Shown here in pieces: positions 7,437 through 14,063 of a DNA stretch of 32,563 bases; within the stretch, counting starts at the first letter, position 1, and each line of letters opens with the position of its first letter. The position numbers were made by a program, and so were the translations under genes. Source of the stretch: a virus; IMG/VR virus record IMGVR_UViG_3300021961_010001, positions 1 to 32,563 of that record. One strand, 5' to 3'. A model generated the notes under the pieces. The model saw nothing but the letters and a program-made list of their open reading frames with translations. It had not been told where the DNA came from and did not search any database.

Positions 7437-8354
7437 TCAATCTTCAGCTAACTTACTGAAATAGCTGAGTGTATCATCCTCATCCTCATCGGGTGAGGAT
7501 GTTTTCATTTGTGGGGCCCGAGCAGCCCGAGGAGCTGGAGCCGCTGCCACCGGCTCATCTTCCATACGGCTTTCTGAAATCTTATCAGCAGTCACACCTG
7601 TCGGACTACCCTTTAGCACCATGTCCAACTTCTTCTTCAAGTCCTCGTAGCTCTTGAAGTTCTTGGCATCAGTGAATTCAGTCAAAGAATGTTGCTGATT
7701 CCAGATGGCTTCAATGGCTGAATCATCCTCAGCAATTGCCGATACAGCATCAAATTCCGACTTGTCATAGTTGCGATATCCTTCAACATTACGAATCTTC
7801 AACTTGAAGCTGGCACCCTTCCAGAAATCGAATGGATTGGTTGGATCCTCATCCTCGAACTGAGGTTGCATCACATCCTTAATCTTATCGAAAATCTTCT
7901 TGCCATACTTGTACAAGAACACCTTACCCTCGTTCTGAGGATTGGCTGAATCCTTGATGACAAGAATGTTGGAAATGTAAGTGAGCTTACGCTTCTGCTT
8001 CCGAGCAATTTCCTTGTTGCTCTCAATACCAGAGTTCCACAACTCATTGTTCAGCTCAGAAACAGGATCTGGAAGATTCAATGTGGTCAAGCTGTTCTCA
8101 ATGTACCAGCGACCTGAAGGACCTTGGAACCCATGATTCCAGATACGTACCCAAGGAAGCTCTTCTCCCTTTGGCGGCGGCAAGAACCGAATCACGGCAT
8201 ATCCATTGCCTGCCTTATCAACTGCCGGGCTCCAGAACCGGTCATCATCACGGCGTTCACCTGAAGCGGGCTTTGCAATCTTTTCCACCTCTTTCATGAG
8301 GTTGTCGAAGTTGCCACGACTCTTGCGTAAATCTGATAAACTACTGAATGTCAT
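7437..8354 (-). CDS. 32: Single-stranded DNA-binding protein gp32
   Basis: The product is 305 residues (T4 gp32 has 301). The basic N-terminus (MTFSSLSDLRKSRGNFDNL) corresponds to the cooperativity domain. The OB-fold core includes KAGNGYAVIRFLPPP, WVRIWNHGFQGPSGRWYIEN and RKLTYISNILVIKD. After KVFLYKYGKKIFDKI comes the second half of the core, then an Ala/Pro linker and an acidic tail (SSPDEDEDDTLSYF) that in T4 recruits gp59 and other replication proteins. The whole protein contains no cysteine. The T4 zinc-binding Cys residues fall where this protein has IENSLTTLNLPDPVSELNNE, so the structural zinc is apparently absent. The Shine-Dalgarno is AAGGAGA. Its leader has a direct repeat (8373-8394) that could bind gp32 in autoregulation. 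Confidence 0.93.
   Translation of the reverse strand: MTFSSLSDLRKSRGNFDNLMKEVEKIAKPASGERRDDDRFWSPAVDKAGNGYAVIRFLPPPKGEELPWVRIWNHGFQGPSGRWYIENSLTTLNLPDPVSELNNELWNSGIESNKEIARKQKRKLTYISNILVIKDSANPQNEGKVFLYKYGKKIFDKIKDVMQPQFEDEDPTNPFDFWKGASFKLKIRNVEGYRNYDKSEFDAVSAIAEDDSAIEAIWNQQHSLTEFTDAKNFKSYEDLKKKLDMVLKGSPTGVTADKISESRMEDEPVAAAPAPRAARAPQMKTSSPDEDEDDTLSYFSKLAED
7481..7505 (+). terminator. Intrinsic terminator of the tail operon, inside gp32
   Basis: The plus strand reads CATCCTCA, a five-base loop TCGGG, then TGAGGATG, followed by TTTT. The stem is a perfect 8 bp. It begins 45 bases past the tape-measure stop. The same bases encode the acidic PDEDEDD tail of gp32 on the other strand. Confidence 0.6.
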
Positions 8355-8372
8355 TGTATTTCTCCTTGTATG

Positions 8373-8394
8373 ACGGTGTATGAAACGGTGTATG
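8373..8394 (-). repeat. Direct repeat in the gp32 leader, possible autoregulatory operator
   Basis: The 10-mer CATACACCGT occurs twice on the minus strand (8394-8385 and 8382-8373), 12 bases apart. It lies immediately upstream of the AAGGAGA ribosome binding site of gp32. T4 gp32 represses its own translation by binding its mRNA leader. A similar role here is inference from position only. Confidence 0.35.
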
Positions 8395-8418
8395 TAATGT
8401 GTGTGCTACCATTACGAA

Positions 8419-8595
8419 TTAGTACTCCTCATCAAACTCATAACGAATGTTGTCCCCATAATCATCTTCATCCTCATCTTCTAGCATATCATAGATTGCT
8501 TTCCGATGCTTACCAAACTTGTCCTTCTCAATCTTCTTGGGACGTTTGAAGTCACGATAATCTTCTTCATAATCCCAATCACGTTGTTTACTCAT
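8419..8595 (-). CDS. Small acidic conserved-type protein
   Basis: This is a 58-codon frame, too short for most automatic calls. It starts MSKQRDWDYEEDYRDFKRPK, continues with a basic middle (KKIEKDKFGKHRKAIYDML) and ends with a very acidic stretch (EDEDEDDYGDN, then YEFDEEY). It overlaps the end of gp59 by 8 bases and precedes gp32, so it lies inside the replication operon gp33-gp59-this gene-gp32. I do not recognise a named family. The bipolar charge suggests a small DNA- or protein-binding accessory factor. It shows coding character: no stop through 58 codons, a tight overlap and sensible composition. Confidence 0.65.
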   Translation of the reverse strand: MSKQRDWDYEEDYRDFKRPKKIEKDKFGKHRKAIYDMLEDEDEDDYGDNIRYEFDEEY

Positions 8596-9169
8596 AAAAT
8601 GCCTTTGTGGTAATCATTGCCAGTTTGTCCTTCTCCACTTTGATGAAAGGTGAATACTTGTGTATCAATCGAGAAATGGAATTCCAAACCGGGTCAAAGA
8701 CTAGTTGTTCATCCACCTCTGATGTAAATTTATATAATTTATTTAGAATTACAAGTGTTTCTAGCCGACATCTTTTACCACAATATGCCTTTAAAATCAC
8801 GGGATGTCCTTGAGAACAATCCCAGACATCTTCCAATTTCGTGACTTGTGACGCCAAATATTGCACATCTTGTGTGTAGTTATATGTGAGACTTTCTTGA
8901 ATACGTTTCCATTCCAAGAATACTTCTGGACCGGTGTTCTCAAAAATGCCCCACTCATTACCATTCAGGAAGTTGGCCACTAGATAATTGATGAATTCTT
9001 CTTCCTGATAATTGTATTGCTTCATCAACATTTCCAACTTCTTTTTGAAACTGGTTTTCACACCTGCCTTGGGCTTTCTGGGAGTGATGCCACTTCGGAT
9101 ATCATAATTATCAGTTGTGAAGTGCAATCGTAAGGCGGTGTAAATCTTGTAAGCGTCAGTTACATTCAT
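8588..9169 (-). CDS. 59: Helicase loader gp59
   Basis: The product is 193 residues (T4 gp59 has 217). It opens MNVTDAYKIYTALRLHFTTD, the characteristic N-terminal half of gp59. It then has YDIRSGITPRKPKAGVKTSF, where in T4 a basic face contacts fork DNA. A second helical domain follows, with WDCSQGHPVILKAYCGKRCR and LNKLYKFTSEVDEQLVFDPV. In T4, gp59 binds gp32-coated fork DNA, loads the gp41 helicase and holds back premature polymerase action. It overlaps gp33 by 4 bases upstream and the small acidic gene by 8 bases downstream. Being cotranscribed with gp32, its direct partner, fits this role. Confidence 0.9.
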   Translation of the reverse strand: MNVTDAYKIYTALRLHFTTDNYDIRSGITPRKPKAGVKTSFKKKLEMLMKQYNYQEEEFINYLVANFLNGNEWGIFENTGPEVFLEWKRIQESLTYNYTQDVQYLASQVTKLEDVWDCSQGHPVILKAYCGKRCRLETLVILNKLYKFTSEVDEQLVFDPVWNSISRLIHKYSPFIKVEKDKLAMITTKAFYE

Positions 9170-9435
9170 ACAGGAAGTTTAGGTGTTTTCTTCAACAAGT
9201 TCATTTCTTCTGCTTCAGCTTGTATCTTGGCTTTCAATGAATTGGTAATCATCCCAGCCACAGCCACGGGTTCTATTCCTTTATTCTCACAATACTCCAA
9301 TAAGGCTTCAAAACATCCAATTTTTCTTTGTATGGCTTGTTTCTCAATGTGTATGGAAAATTCCGTGGAGTTGTTGAATTCTCGGGTGATGAGATATTCC
9401 ACGGTTAATGTTTTGGATTCTTCTGTTTCAGTCAT
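9166..9435 (-). CDS. 33: Late transcription coactivator gp33
   Basis: The product is 89 residues (T4 gp33 has 112). The core is a helical stretch with FSIHIEKQAIQRKIGCFEAL, then ALLEYCENKGIEPVAVAGMI, ending LKAKIQAEAEEMNLLKK. This 'cleared early helix, CE-x-GIE, Leu-rich end' pattern is that of gp33 in marine T4-like phages. T4 gp33 binds the beta-flap of host RNA polymerase and links it to the gp45 sliding clamp for activated late transcription. The window contains perfect TATAAATA late promoters, which agrees. The gene overlaps SleB upstream and gp59 downstream by 4 bases each. A sigma70-like promoter about 100 bases upstream (9539-9567) may drive gp33-gp59-gp32. Confidence 0.8.
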   Translation of the reverse strand: MTETEESKTLTVEYLITREFNNSTEFSIHIEKQAIQRKIGCFEALLEYCENKGIEPVAVAGMITNSLKAKIQAEAEEMNLLKKTPKLPV

Positions 9436-9911
9436 GTTATAGGCTCATAAAAAATATGTCCACCAATTTGAACTACAGGTCGTGCAAATGACCAATTGGG
9501 TTTCACTTTCGTGTTGTGAAAATATAGTGCATTATCTAAACTAACAACTTTAATGTTAGTTGTCAAGACCTTCTTGGCAATTTCCACAGATTGATTATAC
9601 AGGTTGTTGTTGAACCGTGCTTTGGGCCCGCAGGTCCAGGAAAATTGACAACCCCGTGAATTTCTTTGATATACAACGTCGCAAACCGTTTTGGGAAAAC
9701 CAGGGTGTCGGACGCGGTTCATAGTCACGGTCGCAACAGCTAGTTTTCCCAAATACGGTTCTGCGGGAGCTTCATAATAGATGTTTTTTGCCAAACAATT
9801 CACATCTTCCTGGGATATCTCAATTTCATCAACAACGGGAGCTATAGATTTAACACCATTAGTATTGGGAATTAACAAAAGAAACAATACAACAATTGCA
9901 ATATATCGCAT
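9432..9911 (-). CDS. SleB-type cell wall hydrolase (lysin)
   Basis: The product is 159 residues. The N-terminus (MRYIAIVVLFLLLIPNTNGV) is a signal peptide or signal anchor. The rest matches the Hydrolase_2/SleB family: LAKNIYYEAPAEPYLGKLAV, then VATVTMNRVRHPGFPKTVCD, and CQFSWTCG. Glu47 in IYYEA is the expected catalytic acid. Family members are lytic transglycosylases acting on peptidoglycan, and this is the only obvious lysin in the window. The N-terminal export signal would let it reach the periplasm without an endopeptidase motif, similar to SAR endolysins. It lies directly downstream of the subtilisin-like gene (17-base gap) and overlaps gp33 by 4 bases, joining a late-type gene to the replication operon. 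Confidence 0.85.
   Translation of the reverse strand: MRYIAIVVLFLLLIPNTNGVKSIAPVVDEIEISQEDVNCLAKNIYYEAPAEPYLGKLAVATVTMNRVRHPGFPKTVCDVVYQRNSRGCQFSWTCGPKARFNNNLYNQSVEIAKKVLTTNIKVVSLDNALYFHNTKVKPNWSFARPVVQIGGHIFYEPIT
9539..9567 (-). promoter_or_regulatory. Candidate sigma70-type promoter for gp33-gp59-gp32
   Basis: On the minus strand: TTGACA (9567-9562), a 17-base spacer, then TAGTTT (9544-9539). It shares TCTTGACAA and TGTTAG with the two other promoters at 14729-14757 and 17367-17395. It is inside SleB, about 100 bases before gp33. The weak -10 and coding location lower confidence. Confidence 0.4.
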
Positions 9912-9928
9912 ATCACCCCCATGTTAAA

Positions 9929-11434
9929 TTAGAATCCAGAACAGTTATTACCTCCACACCCACATTGTCCTTCCTTGAATTGTTCATAACATTCATAAGG
10001 ATAATATTGACAGGATTGTGTACAAGCGTCCAAACGAACCACAACTGTGTCACCTTGACGGCTATAATAAGTATCAGGTTGTCCTGCATCCACTTCTGTT
10101 TCATTTTCTTCATATACACCAAAACGAATTACATATATTTCCAGTTGTTCTCCATCAGCATTAACTGCTTCCAAGAACATACGATATCCGCCTACAGCTA
10201 AATCTGCTGGTGGTGCCACTACAAGATTACCATCTTCATTCTTTGAAACGAATGGTAAACAATCTCGAACGTGAGTACCCCAAAAAATGTCATCAATACG
10301 GACAGAAACAGCAGGTGATGAAACAGTTAAAGGAATAATCAATTCAGTTCCACGCTTCACCTTGTGATATGATTCTGATGGTGACAGGAACAACTCTCTG
10401 TGTGCCAATGCTTGAGCTAACAAATTGGGTGTGGTTCCATAAATGTTTTCATTACGGAACAACATATCAGGAATACCAGATGAAATGAATTCACTTTGAA
10501 TATCAGCTGCTGACTTTGTTGGCTCATCTGCAATATACTGACAAACTAAGCCGCTGACAAGGGCTGCAGCATAAGATGTTCCAGAACCTTCGGTCAATCC
10601 ACCTGCAATATTGGCGATTTCCACATCAATACCTGGTGCCGTGATGTCAACATCTGGTCCCCAGTTGGATCCTGCACCGGCTGACCAAGAAATGACACGG
10701 TCAAAAGCATCGGAAGCAGCAACACCAATCACAGTATTTAAACCAACAGGTGAAAGCGTGTTGGCATCTGAAATGGTGTTACCTGCTGAAGCCACCACTA
10801 CTAACCCAGCATCTTTCAATTCTTGAATTTTCAAATCAAGTACTAAACTTTTCGCAACTGACCAGGAACAATTCACAACCTTAACAACAGATGGTGTGAG
10901 ATTATGGTCAGCAAGAACGGCATCAAAAGCAGTTAGTAGATTGCTGACAGGAATTTCCACGCCAGTTTCAATTTTCACAGCCTTCAATAAAGCATGTTTA
11001 GATGCACCAACATTGGCTCCTGCAATCAAACTTGCAATTGCAGTTCCATGTCCTATTTCATCTTGAGGATCTTCATTATATGAATATAGTTGAATTACAG
11101 ATGTTTCAGAAAATTCTGAGTGGGTTCCATCAATACCAGAATCCATGACGTACACGGTAACATTTTCACCAAAATTCTTTGGTGTATAGACATTACGCAT
11201 AGGTAACATCTTGCTATTCAACCGATTCAAGGCCCAAGCACCAAGAACAGGTGTAGTGGTTACATCTTCTTCAACATGAGTGACTTGTGAATATGCTGAA
11301 AAATCTGAGCTTTCAGCAGTGACATTTAATACTTTGATAGCATCCAATGTCTTGTTAACAACAATGCCAGCAGATGTTAAACTAGAAACTAGTTCAGAAA
11401 CATTGCCGGTATACACAATATTATACGTAGCCAT
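9929..11434 (-). CDS. Subtilisin-like serine protease (S8 family) with C-terminal extension
   Basis: The product is 501 residues. Residues 1-60 look like an inhibitor I9-type propeptide. The catalytic domain shows all S8 motifs: VYVMDSGIDGTHSEF (Asp98), IGHGTAIASLIAGA (His129), ASAGN (oxyanion Asn219) and GSGTSYAAALVSGL (Ser287). Residues about 365-465 look like a beta-sandwich. The last 30 residues are Cys-rich (six Cys, ending CGCGGNNCSGF). No N-terminal signal peptide is visible. Phage prohead proteases normally belong to other folds (T4 gp21 is S78-like), so the role is open: processing of virion proteins, host surface or host regulators, or release. A late-type promoter CATAAATA lies about 40 bases upstream. 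The likely downstream partner is the SleB lysin, which would suit joint envelope degradation. Confidence 0.85.
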   Translation of the reverse strand: MATYNIVYTGNVSELVSSLTSAGIVVNKTLDAIKVLNVTAESSDFSAYSQVTHVEEDVTTTPVLGAWALNRLNSKMLPMRNVYTPKNFGENVTVYVMDSGIDGTHSEFSETSVIQLYSYNEDPQDEIGHGTAIASLIAGANVGASKHALLKAVKIETGVEIPVSNLLTAFDAVLADHNLTPSVVKVVNCSWSVAKSLVLDLKIQELKDAGLVVVASAGNTISDANTLSPVGLNTVIGVAASDAFDRVISWSAGAGSNWGPDVDITAPGIDVEIANIAGGLTEGSGTSYAAALVSGLVCQYIADEPTKSAADIQSEFISSGIPDMLFRNENIYGTTPNLLAQALAHRELFLSPSESYHKVKRGTELIIPLTVSSPAVSVRIDDIFWGTHVRDCLPFVSKNEDGNLVVAPPADLAVGGYRMFLEAVNADGEQLEIYVIRFGVYEENETEVDAGQPDTYYSRQGDTVVVRLDACTQSCQYYPYECYEQFKEGQCGCGGNNCSGF

Positions 11435-11449
11435 AAAATCTCCAAGTGG

Positions 11450-12046
11450 TTAAACTGACCGAGGTGTTTGTGTATTATTTATGTTATTTTTTACGGCCCA
11501 ATCACGCTCCATACAGAAAAAACATCCCCCACACGCTGCTACACGATTTTCTTGTTTTTTAGGGGCTCCACAAGAGAAAGTCAGAGAAAACAAGTCTAAA
11601 ATGTTTTCTTTGTGATATATTTTATATATTTCAGGCTTCAGTAAATCTATGAAGGGTCGTTTATGAAAATCATTGAATACTGAACCTCGTACTGGTGGTG
11701 TATCATAAGGAATATACACCGATGGGGTGAATTCATTTTCTGGGACTTTATTGCACCCCGTGTACACATAGCCAGGAAAATCCAAAAGAATGGATTCTAC
11801 TGCTGGGCGAATGAAAGTTTTACCCCAGATGTTTAAATGAATTTTTTTATTGAAATGGTTTTCCAACCAGGCATGACAATCATACATGAACGGACTTTGA
11901 AAATCCAATCTATGTTTCATGAAATGTAATGTCAATGATGTTTCCGGATGTTGTTTCAGTAACAAATAGGATAGTAATGTACTATCTGCACCGCCAGAAA
12001 ACAAAACATTAATGTGTGTACAGTCTTGTGATATCTCAATATTCAT
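11450..12046 (-). CDS. QueC-like PP-loop ATPase
   Basis: Translation is taken from ATG at 12046, giving 198 residues. A longer frame from 12094 would run through the tmRNA pseudoknot and is rejected. The N-terminus has the PP-loop SGGADST (residues 17-23). The C-terminal CGAPKKQENRVAACGGCFFC matches the four-cysteine zinc knuckle of QueC, although the gap between the first and second Cys is longer than in E. coli QueC. QueC makes preQ0 (7-cyano-7-deazaguanine) from carboxydeazaguanine, and phages use this pathway to modify DNA. No QueD, QueE or FolE homologue is present in the window, so the role could instead be another adenylating or thiolating reaction. It immediately follows the tmRNA and precedes the protease. 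The product shows no export signal. Confidence 0.7.
   Translation of the reverse strand: MNIEISQDCTHINVLFSGGADSTLLSYLLLKQHPETSLTLHFMKHRLDFQSPFMYDCHAWLENHFNKKIHLNIWGKTFIRPAVESILLDFPGYVYTGCNKVPENEFTPSVYIPYDTPPVRGSVFNDFHKRPFIDLLKPEIYKIYHKENILDLFSLTFSCGAPKKQENRVAACGGCFFCMERDWAVKNNINNTQTPRSV
11476..11483 (-). promoter_or_regulatory. Late-type promoter variant CATAAATA for the subtilisin gene
   Basis: The minus strand reads CATAAATA, one mismatch from TATAAATA. It ends 42 bases upstream of the protease start at 11434, inside the end of the PP-loop gene. AT-rich DNA yields such octamers by chance, so confidence is limited. Confidence 0.35.
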
Positions 12047-12053
12047 AAAATTT

Positions 12054-12300
12054 AGTGGGGTTTTCTGTTCCCAGGGAAACCCCGAACCCGGCATGCTGCC
12101 TAATTAGGCAGCTAATGCAAGAGGTGCGTTATATGCGCCTGTTAAATTTTTTGCTCTGCTTACGGCAGTCGCCTTTCGGGTAGCTCTCGCATCTAATCCT
12201 TAACCTGTCGAAACCAAGCACCCCCAAAACACTGCAATACATCAAGTGGAGGTGAGGGGAGTCGAACCCCTGTCCAAGCTATGTTTCAATTTGAGCTGTT
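12054..12300 (-). ncRNA. ssrA: Permuted (two-piece) tmRNA, ssrA
   Basis: Read on the minus strand, the acceptor half comes first. It has a T-arm (AGGGG-TTCGACT-CCCCT) and the 3' strand CACCTCC plus discriminator A at 12247, with no encoded CCA. Then, after 21 bases, the 5' half starts GGGGGTGCTTGGTTTCGACA at 12225. GGGGGTG and CACCTCC form a 7-bp acceptor stem with one G-U pair. The coding half carries the tag frame (12154-12104), whose stop lies in a perfect 18-base hairpin (12112-12095). A classical H-type pseudoknot follows at 12091-12057: CCGGG with CCTGG, GGGGTTT with AAACCCC. tmRNA with SmpB rescues stalled ribosomes and tags nascent chains for proteolysis. This piece order is that of two-piece tmRNAs. 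Exact mature ends are estimates. No SmpB gene lies in the window. Confidence 0.93.
12104..12154 (-). other. tmRNA proteolysis tag reading frame (AKNLTGAYNAPLALAA)
   Basis: The resume codon GCA at 12154 opens a 16-codon frame ending TAA at 12104. It encodes AKNLTGAYNAPLALAA. The initial Ala and the C-terminal LALAA are the hallmarks of ssrA tags, and the LAA end is recognised by ClpXP. The tag sequence is not the E. coli ANDENYALAA, so it is either host-matched or phage-specific. It is not an independent gene. Confidence 0.9.
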
Positions 12301-12307
12301 CTACTAC

Positions 12308-12338
12308 CATCCTACACTACTATTTATCATCATCCTAC
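12308..12338 (-). promoter_or_regulatory. Late-type promoter variant GATAAATA with flanking repeats, upstream of the tmRNA
   Basis: GATAAATA (12328-12321) lies just upstream of the acceptor piece of the tmRNA and would place a start near 12315. The 8-mer GTAGGATG occurs on each side (12338-12331 and 12315-12308), 23 bases apart. This could be a promoter with an operator, or processing sites for the two-piece RNA. The stretch from 12300 to 12343 has no gene. Confidence 0.35.
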
Positions 12339-12342
12339 GATA

Positions 12343-13431
12343 CTACTTCTCAAGAAAATGTTTCAATTCTTGTTGAACAAATTTCTTGTTCATGAAAGCT
12401 GATGTATGTTGCCAACACACTGAATTATCTAGGTATTTAATTAAATTTTCTTTAGTATGATTTCCTTGCTGCACTAAAAATATGTTCTCCATCCATAATA
12501 TATTGTGATTTTTATATATGGTTGGTGTAGTTATATCTTCATGTTCATAATTTTTTATGGTCCATTCCACTATACCCCCATATTTTGTGATACCTTCTTC
12601 TTGGTAGAACCAAAAATGATTTAAATCCACCATGTCGTAGAGAAATTTAACATACGGATTTGTAAATAAATCCTTATGGTCATTTTCCCAGGTATTAGGA
12701 ATATACTTTTCCTCCACCACGTGCCAACTTTCAGACCTTGGGCTATCTGCGGGCTTCCATAAAGGCCATCCTCGTTTTGAAGAGGAATATTCAAGTGATG
12801 TGTTGTTATGCATACTGAAACAGAGATAATCTATACCATGATATTTACAAAAATTTTGAACTAGTAAAACATTTTTAAAGTGTTCTATCAACCGTTCATC
12901 TAAAGAAAAAACATGGTCAACATAATCGTCATAATATTCTATGGCTGGTGCTAGTACATGGTCATATGAATATCCTCCAGACAAAATATAATAACCATGT
13001 TCACCAATATAATTTTTATCTGTTATAAAATCATTGACATGAGCAACATAATCTAAATCAGTAGAAGGATTTAAATTCTCATTGTTTATATTTTTAAGAA
13101 AATAATTTTTTTCTCTTTGTTTTTCAGGAGAAATGAAAACAGAATTTCTTGTCCAAGAAGACCATTGAATTATAACTTTTATATCAGAAGGAGAAACTCC
13201 ATCTTTTAACAATTTACCAACACCATATAGTACAGACTGTGCAATTAGATTGTTGTCATTGGTGGGGCATCCATAGCTTATAACTTTGTGTTCTGGATAT
13301 AATTCTTGAATATAATTAGGCCACTTTTTCATGTTATGAGGATCTTGCATAAAATCATATTCAGTGCCATCTATCCCAATTCTTTTACCCTGTCTAGTAA
13401 AAGAACACCCGGTCGTTATAATATATTTCAT
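12343..13431 (-). CDS. SGNH-fold hydrolase-like protein, long form
   Basis: The product is 362 residues. The N-terminus reads MKYIITTGCSFTRQG, with GCSFT in the position of the GDS nucleophile block of SGNH/GDSL hydrolases. It is followed by WPNYIQELYPEHKVISYGCP and a strand with IIQWSSWTRN that resembles block III. Related GCSFT proteins are common in T4-like phages of marine bacteria and have no fixed function. They are candidates for acyl or acetyl ester hydrolysis on surface glycans. It overlaps the next SGNH gene by 4 bases, so the two are likely coexpressed and may have arisen by duplication and divergence. I see no clear catalytic D-x-x-H at the C-terminus, so hydrolase activity is uncertain. 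Confidence 0.6.
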   Translation of the reverse strand: MKYIITTGCSFTRQGKRIGIDGTEYDFMQDPHNMKKWPNYIQELYPEHKVISYGCPTNDNNLIAQSVLYGVGKLLKDGVSPSDIKVIIQWSSWTRNSVFISPEKQREKNYFLKNINNENLNPSTDLDYVAHVNDFITDKNYIGEHGYYILSGGYSYDHVLAPAIEYYDDYVDHVFSLDERLIEHFKNVLLVQNFCKYHGIDYLCFSMHNNTSLEYSSSKRGWPLWKPADSPRSESWHVVEEKYIPNTWENDHKDLFTNPYVKFLYDMVDLNHFWFYQEEGITKYGGIVEWTIKNYEHEDITTPTIYKNHNILWMENIFLVQQGNHTKENLIKYLDNSVCWQHTSAFMNKKFVQQELKHFLEK

Positions 13432-14063
13432 TTCATGTCCAATAGTTTATTGTAAAAACGTTCATAAACATATTTATGGGCATTTTTATTGAAATGCCTA
13501 TCATTACCAGCCCAGTGATTAGGATTGCTAGTTATCATTCTCCAATCATCTGGATACAACACATAATGTTCTGCATATGATTTGAAAATATATTTTTCTA
13601 ATCTTGGGTCATCATCTACTGACCATAAAAGAAATCTAACATTTTTTTGTTTTAAAAAATCTATGATGAACTTAAACTTCAAAATGTCATGAGTGATGTA
13701 TGTGTCTAAATTATGGATATATTGAAGAAAAAAGTTGTAATCTTCTAACGTATTACTATCCATATTTTTATGGTCAGATTTATTAGAGATATCGTTTAAA
13801 AATATTGTACTATTTGTGAATGGATTTAATAACCTAGAAAAAAATCCAGTTTCTAGAATAACAACGTCATCGTTTCCTATTTCATGGTAATGAGAGATGA
13901 ACCGATTTATTATCTCACCGTTACACATTCCTGCACTTGCATAATTTTTCAAAGTACAATTCAATTTATTCGATAATAATGCTGGCCAACTATCTTCTAT
14001 TGAAACTGGTAAATCATTGGTATAGTTAGTTGAAAAAGAATCACCAAAAACAAACAAATTCAT
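13428..14063 (-). CDS. SGNH-fold hydrolase-like protein, short form
   Basis: The product is 211 residues. It starts MNLFVFGDSFSTNYTNDLPV, a clear GDS nucleophile block (Ser9 in GDSFS). It then has WPALLSNKLNCTLKNYASAG with the conserved Gly of block II, then a block III-like VVILETGFFSRL. Near the end is WAGNDRHFNKNAHKY, where the D-x-H of the catalytic dyad can be placed (DRH). The active-site set looks complete, unlike the neighbouring long form. Probable substrates are ester-linked decorations on host glycan or lipid, but this is inference. The gene overlaps the exonuclease gene upstream by 4 bases and the long SGNH gene downstream by 4 bases. A GATAAATA octamer lies 49 bases upstream. Confidence 0.7.
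   Translation of the reverse strand: MNLFVFGDSFSTNYTNDLPVSIEDSWPALLSNKLNCTLKNYASAGMCNGEIINRFISHYHEIGNDDVVILETGFFSRLLNPFTNSTIFLNDISNKSDHKNMDSNTLEDYNFFLQYIHNLDTYITHDILKFKFIIDFLKQKNVRFLLWSVDDDPRLEKYIFKSYAEHYVLYPDDWRMITSNPNHWAGNDRHFNKNAHKYVYERFYNKLLDMK

Noticed and set aside
12046-12094. N-terminal extension of the PP-loop protein (start at 12094)
   Set aside because: Those codons are the tmRNA pseudoknot region. The ATG at 12046 gives the normal PP-loop spacing.
12239-12300. A tRNA gene with a GTTCGA T-loop near 12260
   Set aside because: There is no anticodon arm, and the same bases form the acceptor half of the permuted tmRNA, whose 5' half follows.
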